The notes beneath the pieces were generated by a model, which did not search any database, was not told the origin of the DNA, and saw nothing but the letters and a program-made list of their open reading frames with translations. DNA of 34,751 nucleotides. It comes from an uncultured Saprospiraceae bacterium (GTDB taxonomy: Bacteria > Bacteroidota > Bacteroidia > Chitinophagales > Saprospiraceae). The number at the start of each line of letters is the position of its first letter. Position 1 is the first letter of the stretch. Of the stretch, positions 1 through 8,060 are shown one piece after another. The position numbers and the translations under genes were made by a program. The stretch spans positions 1-34,751 of the forward strand of contig CALJIQ010000214.1 in the NCBI GenBank assembly GCA_937973995.1. Direction: 5' to 3'.

Positions 1-9
1 GTATTTTCT

Positions 10-56
<47 letters not shown>

Positions 57-67
57 AAAATAAAAAA

Positions 68-159
68 AGGATACCCCGGAGTTTAACAATTGGCTGATTA
101 TGATTAATTCCGTATTCAAATTGTTTATAAGTCAGCTAAAGATGTACCGAAGGTATCCT
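68..159. repeat. Imperfect intergenic palindrome
   Basis: Outer arms AGGATACC (68-75) and GGTATCCT (152-159) are perfectly complementary. Inside, AACAATT (85-91) pairs with AATTGTT (119-125), and GGCTGA near 92 faces TCAGCT near 132. The 92-bp block therefore folds as an interrupted long hairpin. No gene is seen from 1 to 271. Whether it is a terminator of an upstream gene or a structured repeat cannot be decided here. Confidence 0.6.
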
Positions 160-211
160 AGATTTTGGAATGTCATGCGCTCTTGAGCAGTCTTTATGTC
201 AGTGAGGAAAT

Positions 212-286
212 AAGAGTGTGGAGTGAAGAGTTAAGAATGTAGAGTGAATAGTGTGCTTAACTCTTCATTCTTCACTTAACACTCTT
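212..286. repeat. Word-repeat palindrome at the 3' end of the aminotransferase gene
   Basis: The left arm (212-239) and right arm (257-286) are imperfect inverted copies built from repeated words such as GAGTGAAGAGT and ACTCTTCATTCTTCACT. The unpaired centre, TGAATAGTGTGCTTAAC from 245, resembles the centre of the other palindromes in this window. The right arm overlaps the last bases of the aminotransferase gene, including its TGA stop, so the element may act as its terminator. Confidence 0.65.
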
Positions 287-1210
287 CCCTATTTTCACTA
301 CTTCCGATTTCACTAATTCTTGATATAATTTGCTTATTTTTTTTGCTATTGGACCATATTTTCCTTCTCCTATCACCCTTCCATCTATTTTGGTTACGGG
401 TGTTACCCCGCCAAAAGTACCTGTCACAAAGGCTTCATCTGCCCCATATACATCAAATAAAGAAAAGTTTTTTTCTTTACAAACAAGGCCATTTTCGTGG
501 CAGACTTGAATGATATTCCCCCTGGTGATTCCATTCATACAATACTGACCTGTAGAGGTCCACACTTCCCCATTTTTTATCATAAAGAAGTTGGTCGCAT
601 TACAAGTGGAAACGAAGCCGTGTATATCCAACATCAACGCCTCATCTGCCCCCGCTTCAATGGCTTGTACCAGTGCCATGACCTCATGTAATTTGCTATG
701 GCAATTTAAACGAGGATCCAAATAATCTGGCGAACCTCTACGAATCGTACTAGTAAAAAGGGTAATTCCTTTCTCTTTACTTTCGTTGGAGGCCTTCTTA
801 TGTTCTGCGATTATAACTAGGTTGGGTCCGCTAATCGTTAAGCGGGGATCTTGAGAGGGCGTTTTTTTGATACCACGGGTTACCATGAAACGGATATAGG
901 CATTACCATGCATCTTATTGGTTTTCAAAGTTAACCATAATTTTTCAACTAACTCTTGTTTGGTCATTTTTAAATCCATTCCAATCGTAGCCGCCGCCTG
1001 CCATAAGCGCTCTAAATGCAAATCCAAAAAAACCAATACCCCATCATACATCCGTACTGCTTCCCAGATGCCATCCCCCACCAAATAACCGCTATCAAAG
1101 ACTGATATTTTAGCTTCAGATCGAGGCAGTAATTCTCCATTTACATAGATCAAAACCGATTCATTCCTATCATCTGGAAGGGCATTGTGCGTGCCATGTA
1201 CTTCTTTCAT
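272..1210 (-). CDS. PLP-dependent class IV aminotransferase (branched-chain/D-amino-acid type)
   Basis: Fold-type IV PLP enzyme related to branched-chain aminotransferases, D-amino-acid aminotransferases and aminodeoxychorismate lyase. Visible family features are the N-terminal YVNGELLPRSEAKISVFDSGY block, the Schiff-base lysine in NCHSKLHEVM (Lys173 from the start used here), the EALMLDIHGFVSTCNATNFF block and the phosphate-binding GITRGN and TGTFGGV stretches. The frame is open to an ATG at 1262-1264, but the first 18 residues look non-homologous, so I start at the ATG at 1208-1210 (MKEVHGTHN, 312 aa). Substrate cannot be assigned from sequence. The gene is divergent from a sulfotransferase-like gene; plants have proteins in which these two domains are fused, so the pair probably works together (see findings). 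Confidence 0.9.
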   Translation of the reverse strand: MKEVHGTHNALPDDRNESVLIYVNGELLPRSEAKISVFDSGYLVGDGIWEAVRMYDGVLVFLDLHLERLWQAAATIGMDLKMTKQELVEKLWLTLKTNKMHGNAYIRFMVTRGIKKTPSQDPRLTISGPNLVIIAEHKKASNESKEKGITLFTSTIRRGSPDYLDPRLNCHSKLHEVMALVQAIEAGADEALMLDIHGFVSTCNATNFFMIKNGEVWTSTGQYCMNGITRGNIIQVCHENGLVCKEKNFSLFDVYGADEAFVTGTFGGVTPVTKIDGRVIGEGKYGPIAKKISKLYQELVKSEVVKIGKSVK

Positions 1211-1448
1211 ACTTTTTAGTTGGTGTTGTGGTTTTGTGGTGTTATGGCATTTTGGAAAAATCATCAGATTCTTTGCAGTGCCGAATATAGGAAAAAGCTG
1301 AGTCGAATTAGTATTTGATTTAATATTTTTCCATACCTATCTGCTCTTGTAAATTGGTATTTTCTTGAAATAGTTGCTATAAAATCTTGAAATATTTCTT
1401 TATTGCAGTATTTTTTTCCTTCATTTACTTTTTATGTTTTGGTGTAAA

Positions 1449-1552
1449 TTTAACCACATAAAGGCACATTAGTTATATCACATAAGGGCACATCAGCAAG
1501 TCTATCTAATGTGTCCTGATGTGACCCAACTTTGTGAACTAATGTGGTTAAA
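1449..1552. repeat. Multi-stem palindrome in the aminotransferase/sulfotransferase intergenic region
   Basis: TTTAACCACAT (1449-1459) pairs perfectly with ATGTGGTTAAA (1542-1552). Nested inside, AGGCACATTAG (1462-1472) faces CTAATGTGTCCT (1506-1517), and GGGCACATCA (1486-1495) faces TGATGTGACCC (1517-1527). The arms reuse the word CACAT several times. The centre contains GCAAGTCTATCTAAT. The right arm ends 13 bp before the sulfotransferase-like ATG, so the element fills its 5' leader and could affect transcription or translation. Nothing else is seen in the 1211-1565 gap. Confidence 0.75.
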
Positions 1553-1565
1553 ACTAAACTAACAG

Positions 1566-2291
1566 ATGCAAAAAAGAATCAACGTCTGGTCCAGCCCAAG
1601 AAATATTTCCACCGCTTTTATGTACGCTTTTGCGCAGCGAGCAGACATGACCGTAGTAGATGAACCCTTATATGCCCATTATCTACTCAATACCCATACA
1701 CAAGCTACCCACCCTGGCACCCAAGAGATATTGGATACGATGGAAAATGATGGAGCAAAAGTAGTAGATCAGATGCTGCATCATACCTATACAACCCCCC
1801 ATGTATTATTCAAACAAATGACCCATCATTTGATTGAATTAGAGGAGGACTTCTTATTTGAAATGGACAATATATTACTAATAAGAGATCCCAAACGTAT
1901 CCTATCTTCTTATGTCAAGATCGTGGACAATCCAGCCATGCACGATGTGGGGATCAAAATGCAATTTGATTTATTTAAAAAACTGGAAGCAGCAGGGAAA
2001 GTGGCTGCGGTGGTGGATGCCAAACAATTATTATTAAACCCTCAAAAAGTCTTAACCCAACTCTGTCAGAAGTTGGGTCTTGCTTTCGATAAAAAAATGC
2101 TGCACTGGAAACAAGGACCTAGGCCAGAAGATGGCTGTTGGGCAAAATATTGGTATGCTAATGTGCATCAGTCTACCCATTTTCAACCCTATGTAGAGAA
2201 AAAAATACAACTTTTTGGTAATTTAGCAGCACTAGCCTCAAAATGCCAACCTTATTATGAGTATTTATTTCAATATGCGATCAAAGCATAA
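1566..2291 (+). CDS. Sulfotransferase-like P-loop protein
   Basis: A 241-aa sulfotransferase-fold protein. The N-terminal WSSPRNIST (residues 8-16) sits where the PAPS 5'-phosphosulfate loop lies, and RDPKRILSSY (107-116) matches the 3'-phosphate-binding motif with Arg107 and Ser114/115, so PAPS or a related nucleotide could bind. DEPLYAHYL follows the first motif, as in the bacterial family often annotated 'sulfotransferase family protein'. I recall the same N-terminal block in plant proteins annotated as branched-chain-aminotransferase-like, where it precedes a class IV aminotransferase domain. Here that aminotransferase is the divergent neighbour. Acceptor substrate unknown; a kinase or other P-loop activity is possible. 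A DUF1080 gene starts 26 bp downstream, probably cotranscribed. Confidence 0.8.
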   Translation: MQKRINVWSSPRNISTAFMYAFAQRADMTVVDEPLYAHYLLNTHTQATHPGTQEILDTMENDGAKVVDQMLHHTYTTPHVLFKQMTHHLIELEEDFLFEMDNILLIRDPKRILSSYVKIVDNPAMHDVGIKMQFDLFKKLEAAGKVAAVVDAKQLLLNPQKVLTQLCQKLGLAFDKKMLHWKQGPRPEDGCWAKYWYANVHQSTHFQPYVEKKIQLFGNLAALASKCQPYYEYLFQYAIKA

Positions 2292-2317
2292 AATAACACC
2301 AAATAATATCTAACATA

Positions 2318-3052
2318 ATGAAATTAAGACTATTCTTTCTAATCCTATGTTCTCTTTGTGCCTACTTATACTTAGAAGCACAAATCGAAGACCCCAAAGC
2401 AACAGAAGTTTGGGAGCCCGAACCAAGAGTCGTAAGCCCAGGCACAGGCACTGCCCCACCCTCTGACGCCATTATTTTATTCGATGGAACTAGTCTGGAT
2501 GGATGGACCAATGGAAAAGGAGAAGCTGCTGGTTGGAAAATAGCAGATGGTGCTATGACCGTCGTAAAGGGAACAGGAGATGTAAAGACAAAACGAAAGT
2601 TTGGTAGCTGTCAATTACACCTAGAATGGAGAACACCAAAAGAAATCGAGGGAAAGGGGCAAGGACGAGGTAATAGCGGTGTGTTTTTAAGTGACACCTA
2701 TGAAGTGCAGGTATTAGACAGCTATAAAAATCGCACTTATTCTAATGGACAAGCCGCTTCTATTTATAAGCAATACTTGCCCTTGGTCAATGCCTGCCGC
2801 GCTCCAGGAGAATGGCAAACCTATGATATTATTTATATGGCTCCAGTCTTTAATGATGATGGAATGAAGGTTCGATCAGGCACTTTGACCGTCATTCAAA
2901 ATGGAATTCTAGTCCAAAATAATGTAGAAATAAAAGGAACGACGCCTTATATCGGCTTGCCTAAAAATCCGCCGCATGGAAAGGGATCTTTGCGATTGCA
3001 AGATCATGGTAATCCGGTGAGTTATCGAAATATTTGGGTTCGGGAGCTGTAA
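2318..3052 (+). CDS. Secreted DUF1080 / 3-keto-disaccharide hydrolase-domain protein
   Basis: A 244-aa exported protein. Residues 1-22 form a signal peptide ([22 protein letters not shown] is basic, hydrophobic, then AQ). Residues ~50-244 match DUF1080: FDGTSLDGW, the W-K-I-ADGAM turn, [18 protein letters not shown] and the terminal YRNIWVREL are typical. This concanavalin-like beta-sandwich family includes 3-keto-glucoside hydrolases but many members are uncharacterised, so the substrate is unknown. It follows the sulfotransferase-like gene by 26 bp and ends at the palindrome at 3088-3142. Location is periplasmic or outer-surface. Confidence 0.88.
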   Translation: MKLRLFFLILCSLCAYLYLEAQIEDPKATEVWEPEPRVVSPGTGTAPPSDAIILFDGTSLDGWTNGKGEAAGWKIADGAMTVVKGTGDVKTKRKFGSCQLHLEWRTPKEIEGKGQGRGNSGVFLSDTYEVQVLDSYKNRTYSNGQAASIYKQYLPLVNACRAPGEWQTYDIIYMAPVFNDDGMKVRSGTLTVIQNGILVQNNVEIKGTTPYIGLPKNPPHGKGSLRLQDHGNPVSYRNIWVREL

Positions 3053-3087
3053 GAGGGAGATTACTTCGTGTTATTGAGGGTTATTGT

Positions 3088-3142
3088 AAGTTATTAAAGG
3101 TTATTGAGAGCTTTAATAACTCTCAATAACCTTTAATAACTT
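3088..3142. terminator. Perfect 23-bp-stem hairpin between convergent genes
   Basis: The arms 3088-3110 and 3120-3142 are perfectly complementary over 23 bp, with a 9-nt loop CTTTAATAA. The arms reuse the words GTTATTAAAG and GTTATTGAG. The hairpin lies between the convergent DUF1080 (+) and TypA (-) genes and probably terminates both. There is no long T tract, so this could instead be one of the word-repeat palindromes described in this window. Confidence 0.7.
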
Positions 3143-3149
3143 TAACTTC

Positions 3150-4961
3150 TTACACAACACTCAAGGCTTTATTGTTAGCACGCTTGCGCTCATGATCTTT
3201 CAGCAATACTTTTCTGAGACGAATAGAAGTTGGCGTCACTTCCACATATTCATCTGCTTGAATATATTCCAATGCCTCCTCTAAGGAGAATACCACAGGT
3301 GGCACCAAACGCATCTTCGCATCTGCCCCAGAGGAACGCATATTACTTAGCTTCTTCGTTTTAGTCAAATTAATCACCAAGTCACCTGGACGGCTATTCT
3401 CTCCTACCACTTGTCCTTCGTAAATCTCCTCATTAGGTTTGATAAAAAACTTACCTCTTTCTTGAAGATTATTGATACTATAAGGAATAGATTTTCCTTT
3501 CTCCATACTAATTAAAGAGCCATTAATTCTACCTGGAATTTCTCCTTTGAAGGGTTGAAATTCTTTAAAACGGTGGGTCATAATAGCTTCTCCAGCAGAA
3601 GAAGTCATCAAGTTACTTCTCAATCCGATAATCCCTCTGGAGGGAATCTCAAATTGTAATAAGACCCGATCCGCTTTTGGCTCCATAGCCAACATCATCC
3701 CTTTTCGCTTCGTCACCATTTCTATCGCTTTTCCAGAAGTAGCCTCCGGAATGTCAATGGTTAATTCTTCAATAGGTTCGCTCTTAATACCATCCATTTG
3801 TTTGATGATAACTTGTGGCTGACCTATTTGTAATTCATATCCTTCTCTTCGCATCGTCTCAATCAACACCGACAAGTGAAGCACCCCTCTCCCATATACC
3901 TTGAAAGAATCCGCTGATTCAGTCTGCTCTACTCGAAGTGCCAAGTTCTTTTCTAATTCCTTTTCCAAACGCTCCTTGATATGTCGAGAAGTAACAAATT
4001 TTCCTTCCTGCCCAAAGAATGGAGAATCATTAATGGTAAAAAGCATAGACATGGTAGGTTCATCAATAGCGATGGTGGCCAATGCTTCTGGATTTTCAGG
4101 GTCCGCTATCGTATCTCCGATCTCAAAATTCTCTACTCCTTGAATGGCACAAATATCTCCTGCTTGTACTTCTTCTACCTTCTTTTTACCTAGCCCCTCA
4201 AAAGTAAACATACCTTTAATTCGATGCTTTTTGATCTCTCCCTCCTTATTGATCAATGCCACATCCGTATTCGTCTTCAAGGTTCCTCTATTCAGTCTGC
4301 CGATAGCCATTCGACCCGTATATTTAGAATAGTCTAAGGAAGTAACTAACATTTGGACCGTTCCTTCTTCAACCGTTGGCGGAGGTATATGCTCAATAAT
4401 GGCATCCAATAGTGGCGTAATATTATCCGTAGGTTGTTGCCAATCATCACTCATCCAGCCATACTTAGCAGAGCCATATAAGGTATTAAAATCCAATTGT
4501 TCTTCTGTAGCATCCAGATTGATCATTAGATCAAAAACCGCTTCATTTACTTCTTCTGGCGTACAGTTCTCTTTATCTACCTTATTAACGACCACCATTG
4601 GCTTCAAACCCAATTCAATTGCCTTTTGCAATACAAATCTAGTCTGCGGCATAGGTCCTTCAAAGGCATCTACTAATAGAATCACCCCATCTGCCATATT
4701 CAGTACACGTTCTACTTCTCCTCCAAAATCGCTGTGACCAGGGGTATCAATAATATTAATCTTAACCCCTTTGTAGGTAATAGATACATTTTTTGAAACG
4801 ATGGTAATTCCACGCTCTCGTTCCAAATCATTATTATCCATAATTAACTCTCCTGGCTTTTCGTGATCGCCAAAGAGTTTACCCGCAAAAATCATTTTAT
4901 CCACTAGCGTCGTTTTCCCGTGGTCAACGTGTGCTATAATGGCAATATTTCTAATGTCCAT
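3150..4961 (-). CDS. typA: Ribosome-associated translational GTPase TypA/BipA
   Basis: An EF-G-like GTPase that assists 50S assembly and translation under stress. From the chosen start (MDIRNIAIIAHVDHGKTT, 603 aa): G1 AHVDHGKT at 10-17, G2 RGITI at 50-54, G3 DTPGH at 72-76, G4 NKVD at 126-129, G5 SAK at 164-166. The EF-G-like domains 2, III and V follow, and the basic C-terminal BipA domain ends in RSSGADAKMRLVPP...VEVTPTSIRLRK. Length is normal. The frame is open to an ATG at 4992-4994, but those 11 residues (MGFGIWNFNQI) are not conserved, so I start at 4961. Divergent from the nucleotidyltransferase; the 288-bp gap between them holds no recognisable element. Confidence 0.96.
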   Translation of the reverse strand: MDIRNIAIIAHVDHGKTTLVDKMIFAGKLFGDHEKPGELIMDNNDLERERGITIVSKNVSITYKGVKINIIDTPGHSDFGGEVERVLNMADGVILLVDAFEGPMPQTRFVLQKAIELGLKPMVVVNKVDKENCTPEEVNEAVFDLMINLDATEEQLDFNTLYGSAKYGWMSDDWQQPTDNITPLLDAIIEHIPPPTVEEGTVQMLVTSLDYSKYTGRMAIGRLNRGTLKTNTDVALINKEGEIKKHRIKGMFTFEGLGKKKVEEVQAGDICAIQGVENFEIGDTIADPENPEALATIAIDEPTMSMLFTINDSPFFGQEGKFVTSRHIKERLEKELEKNLALRVEQTESADSFKVYGRGVLHLSVLIETMRREGYELQIGQPQVIIKQMDGIKSEPIEELTIDIPEATSGKAIEMVTKRKGMMLAMEPKADRVLLQFEIPSRGIIGLRSNLMTSSAGEAIMTHRFKEFQPFKGEIPGRINGSLISMEKGKSIPYSINNLQERGKFFIKPNEEIYEGQVVGENSRPGDLVINLTKTKKLSNMRSSGADAKMRLVPPVVFSLEEALEYIQADEYVEVTPTSIRLRKVLLKDHERKRANNKALSVV

Positions 4962-5249
4962 AATCTGGTTGAAATTCCAAATCCCAAAACCCAAATTCCA
5001 ATCTATATATTTTATAGAATCAAATCTAGTAATCGGATTTTCAAAAAGGCTGCAAAGTTAACTCTTTTATTAGTCTATTGCTCAAAATTTAATTCTCTCT
5101 TAACATGTGAAAAGGTAATTTTGTCTCCAACTATTTTGTCAATTGCTCGTTAGTCCAAATGATATTTTTTTACAAAAGACACTATTTTTATCTAATTATA
5201 GATTTTTTCAAAATAACTAACGTTTATTTTTAATTCTAATTAATTCTAT

Positions 5250-6161
5250 ATGAAACCAACTCTTTTAGTTTTAGCAGCCGGCATGGGTAGTCGTTATGGT
5301 GGTTTAAAACAACTAGACGGTGTAGGACCACAAGAGGAAACCATCATGGAATTCTCTATCTACGATGCCATCAAAGCTGGCTTCGGAAAAGTGGTATTTG
5401 TTATAAGAGAAAGCTTTGAAACTGCTTTTAAAGAACGCTTCAATGATCTTTTTGAAGATCAAATTGAAGTAGGCTATGCTTTCCAACAAATTAATGTTGC
5501 CATCGACGGTATAGCTGACCTACCCGAAAGAACTAAACCATGGGGAACGGCCCATGCAGTGTTAGCAGCTAAAGACCAAATCAATGAACCTTTTGCCGTT
5601 ATCAATGCAGATGATTACTATGGTATAGAAGCGTATCAATTGATGGCCGATTTTTTAAGAGACCAAGCTGCGCCTGACTTATATTCAATGGTAGGTTATA
5701 AACTAGGTAAAACCGTTTCCGATCATGGGTCTGTGAACAGAGGCGTTTGCAATATGGATGCCGATAGCTTTCTAACAGGTATGACGGAAAGAATCGGAAT
5801 TGAGCGATTTCATCAATACATCGTTTATAAGGATGGGGAAAAGAGAATTAGTCTATCTCCAGATACCCTAGTTTCTATGAATTTTTTCGGCTTCCATCAT
5901 AGCATATTTGAAAAGCTTGAAACGGGCTTCGAAAACTTTGTCCGTGAAAATTATACCAACCCAAAAGCAGAATACTATATTCCATTAATCGCTAATGAGT
6001 TGATTAATAATGGAACGGTAAAAATGGCGGTCATTCCAACTGGTGCTATGTGGTATGGCGTTACTTATCAAGAGGACCGACCAACGGTAGTGGCTGCGCT
6101 ACAAGCTCTTACAAGCGAAGGGCATTATGCGAGTCCGCTATGGGAAAAGGTGACTATTTGA
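5250..6161 (+). CDS. Sugar-phosphate nucleotidyltransferase
   Basis: A 303-aa cytoplasmic NTP-transferase of the glucose-1-phosphate thymidylyl/uridylyltransferase superfamily. The nucleotide-binding signature is LAAGMGSRYGGLK (8-20), followed by PWGTAHA (97-103) and the metal-binding NADDYYG (119-125). It probably makes a nucleotide-diphosphate sugar from a sugar-1-phosphate and an NTP for envelope polysaccharide, but neither base nor sugar can be read from the sequence, and no sugar-pathway gene is next to it. It has its own promoter region, since the upstream gene is divergent, and is followed by a small stem-loop at 6173-6216. Confidence 0.85.
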   Translation: MKPTLLVLAAGMGSRYGGLKQLDGVGPQEETIMEFSIYDAIKAGFGKVVFVIRESFETAFKERFNDLFEDQIEVGYAFQQINVAIDGIADLPERTKPWGTAHAVLAAKDQINEPFAVINADDYYGIEAYQLMADFLRDQAAPDLYSMVGYKLGKTVSDHGSVNRGVCNMDADSFLTGMTERIGIERFHQYIVYKDGEKRISLSPDTLVSMNFFGFHHSIFEKLETGFENFVRENYTNPKAEYYIPLIANELINNGTVKMAVIPTGAMWYGVTYQEDRPTVVAALQALTSEGHYASPLWEKVTI

Positions 6162-6172
6162 TTGGATGAATG

Positions 6173-6216
6173 GCAATAGGAATGGCATCCCATTTAGGAA
6201 ACGTCATCCCTATTGC
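6173..6216. repeat. Stem-loop after the nucleotidyltransferase gene
   Basis: GCAATAGGAATGGC (6173-6186) faces GTCATCCCTATTGC (6203-6216), a 14-bp stem with two imperfect positions. The right arm is entered through GGAAACGTCATCC, close to the centre motif of the other palindromes in this window. It may serve as the transcription end of the nucleotidyltransferase gene; no T tract follows. Confidence 0.5.
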
Positions 6217-6441
6217 TACTTGATAACTCCAAAGAAGCCAAAAAGTAAAAATCAGTTTTGATAAGTATTTACTTTTCCTTAATTTTAAAGTAACTTAAAA
6301 GCTGTAAAGCACGTTATACTTTAATCTTACCCTTTGAGTAGGTAAACCTGAAACAGTTTAGAAGGATGAAGCTGACTCGATAGATACAGAGAAAAAACAC
6401 TCCCGTACAACACAATTCCCTTTTATCATAGCATTGATCAA

Positions 6442-6528
6442 ATGCTCTTACATGCCCAGTTAAAAATCGGAAAATATTCTCCTAAAGATTACATCTATAC
6501 ATCTGACAATTTATTTGAAACACTATAA
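6442..6528 (+). other. Possible small ORF or gene remnant (28 aa)
   Basis: ATG at 6442 opens a 28-codon frame ending TAA at 6526-6528, 15 bp before the regulator gene. The frame is open further upstream, from 6376, giving about 50 protein-like codons (…YNTIPFYHSIDQMLLHAQ…IGKYSPKDYIYTSDNL…) but without another ATG. It could be a leader peptide, a small protein or the 3' remnant of a decayed gene. I do not recognise a family. The rest of the 6217-6543 gap shows nothing I can name. Confidence 0.3.
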
Positions 6529-6543
6529 AAAATTACATCATCC

Positions 6544-7830
6544 ATGGCAAAAGTTTTAATCGTTGATGACGAACCGAGCATTAGAAGAACGCTACGTGAA
6601 ATACTGGAATTTGAAAAATATGAAGTAGATGAAGCTTGTGATGGATTGGAATGCCTTGTCAAGCTAAAGCGAGATCAATATGACGTAGTCGTCATGGACA
6701 TTAAAATGCCTAAGATGGATGGCATGGATGCCCTAGAGCGACTTCAATTATTGGTGCCAGATACCCCTGTGGTTATGATCTCTGGTCATGCAAATATTGA
6801 TACCGCTGTAGATGCGGTTAAAAGAGGGGCGTTTGATTTTATCTCCAAGCCACCAGATTTAAACAGGATGCTCATCACATTGCGAAATGCAATGGATAAA
6901 TCCAGTTTAATTGTAGAAGCAAAAGTTCTAAGAAAGAAAGTATCTAGAACTAAAACACAAGAAATAATAGGAGAATCTTCTGCTATCCACAAGGTGAAAG
7001 AAGATATTGAAAAAGTAGGACCAACCGATGCTAGAGTATTGGTAACAGGGCCTAACGGGTCTGGAAAAGAATTGGTAGCAAGATGGATACATACTAAGAG
7101 TCATCGTAACCAAGCTCCAATTGTAGAGGTGAATTGTGCAGCCATCCCTTCTGAACTCATCGAAAGTGAGTTGTTTGGTCACGAGAAAGGTTCCTTTACA
7201 GGAGCACACAAAAATAGAACAGGTAAATTCGAGCAAGCCAATGGAGGTTCTATTTTCCTCGATGAAATTGGCGATATGAGCTTGAAAGCACAAGCAAAAG
7301 TGCTTCGAGCTTTGCAGGAAAGCCGAATCACCAGGGTTGGTGGAGATAAGGAAATAAAAGTGGATGTAAGAGTCATTGCCGCTACCAACAAAGATCTCCG
7401 AAGAGAAATATCAGAAGGTCGTTTTAGAGAGGATTTATATCACCGATTAGCCGTTATTATTATTGATGTTCCTCCTTTAAATGATCGTCGAGAAGATATT
7501 CCATTATTAGTAGAGCATTTTATTAATACTATTTGTAATGAGTATGGCATTGCTCAGAAGAAAATTACCAAAGAAGCCGTTATAGCTTTACAAAATGTCA
7601 ATTGGACAGGTAATATCAGAGAGCTTCGCAATGTGGTAGAACGCTTAATTATTCTCAGTGGGGAGGAAATAAGGGATGAAGATGTCTTTAACTATGTATT
7701 ACCTTCTAGTGGAGGGAATAACCAGCAAAAAAAAAATAATAAATTCAAAGAAATCTTCGAGCAGTTCAACAATGTAGATGAACTCGAACAATATTTGAAA
7801 AAGGAATTTGCGAATTTTAAAGATAATTGA
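6544..7830 (+). CDS. Sigma-54-dependent NtrC/NtrX-type response regulator lacking a DNA-binding domain
   Basis: A 428-aa enhancer-binding-type regulator. The receiver domain (1-120) has acidic residues D8/D9, phospho-acceptor D52 in VVVMDIKMP, Ser80 and Lys102. The AAA+ domain (~140-385) has Walker A GPNGSGKE (169-176; more usually GESGTGKE), the sigma-54 contact loop GSFTGA (216-221), Walker B GGSIFLDE (234-241), the RFREDLYHRL arginine-finger block and sensor II GNIRELRN (356-363). After ~390 there is only a polar linker and a short helix (FEQFNNVDELEQYLKKEF); the Fis-type HTH of the family is absent, and a terminator follows at once. It may activate sigma-54 promoters from solution, as FlgR of Helicobacter does. 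No partner histidine kinase is in the window. Confidence 0.92.
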   Translation: MAKVLIVDDEPSIRRTLREILEFEKYEVDEACDGLECLVKLKRDQYDVVVMDIKMPKMDGMDALERLQLLVPDTPVVMISGHANIDTAVDAVKRGAFDFISKPPDLNRMLITLRNAMDKSSLIVEAKVLRKKVSRTKTQEIIGESSAIHKVKEDIEKVGPTDARVLVTGPNGSGKELVARWIHTKSHRNQAPIVEVNCAAIPSELIESELFGHEKGSFTGAHKNRTGKFEQANGGSIFLDEIGDMSLKAQAKVLRALQESRITRVGGDKEIKVDVRVIAATNKDLRREISEGRFREDLYHRLAVIIIDVPPLNDRREDIPLLVEHFINTICNEYGIAQKKITKEAVIALQNVNWTGNIRELRNVVERLIILSGEEIRDEDVFNYVLPSSGGNNQQKKNNKFKEIFEQFNNVDELEQYLKKEFANFKDN

Positions 7831-7837
7831 TTCGTTA

Positions 7838-7878
7838 AAAAAGCCTTTCAACTAGGTTTGAAAGGCTTTTTTTATTTT
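7838..7878 (+). terminator. Rho-independent terminator of the NtrC-like gene
   Basis: AAAGCCTTTCAA (7840-7851) and TTGAAAGGCTTT (7858-7869) form a perfect 12-bp stem with loop CTAGGT, followed by a T-rich tract. It begins about 10 bp after the stop codon. Confidence 0.95.
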
Positions 7879-7897
7879 TGCCCCCATTCATTTTTTT

Positions 7898-8029
7898 GGT
7901 TCTTTGACATATCCCGTGAAAAATCAACTCGTCCGATGACTAGCGTCGTCGGATGAGCTGATTTTAGCCATCCGACGACGAAGTCATCGGACGGTTAAAA
8001 TCTTATTCCACGGGATTTGTCAGAGAACC
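7898..8029. repeat. Family B dispersed palindrome, copy 1
   Basis: A 132-bp nested palindrome. Outer stem GGTTCTTTGACA (7898-7909) faces TGTCAGAGAACC (8018-8029), 11 of 12 paired. Next ATCCCGTG (7911-7918) faces CACGGGAT (8009-8016). The core arms 7930-7955 and 7969-7993 pair over about 25 bp; alternatively each half folds on itself (CGTCCGATGAC / GTCGTCGGATG, with G-T wobbles). A second copy lies at 23604-23713. Differences in the stems are compensatory: GAC/GTC here, GGC/GCC there. It lies between convergent genes and directly precedes a family A element. Confidence 0.88.
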
Positions 8030-8060
8030 TGATTTTTGACTGTTAGGTAATTCCGAAGAC

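Noticed and set aside
4399-4737. Plus-strand 112-codon frame inside typA
   Set aside because: Antisense to the conserved GTPase domain; composition is that of a shadow frame.
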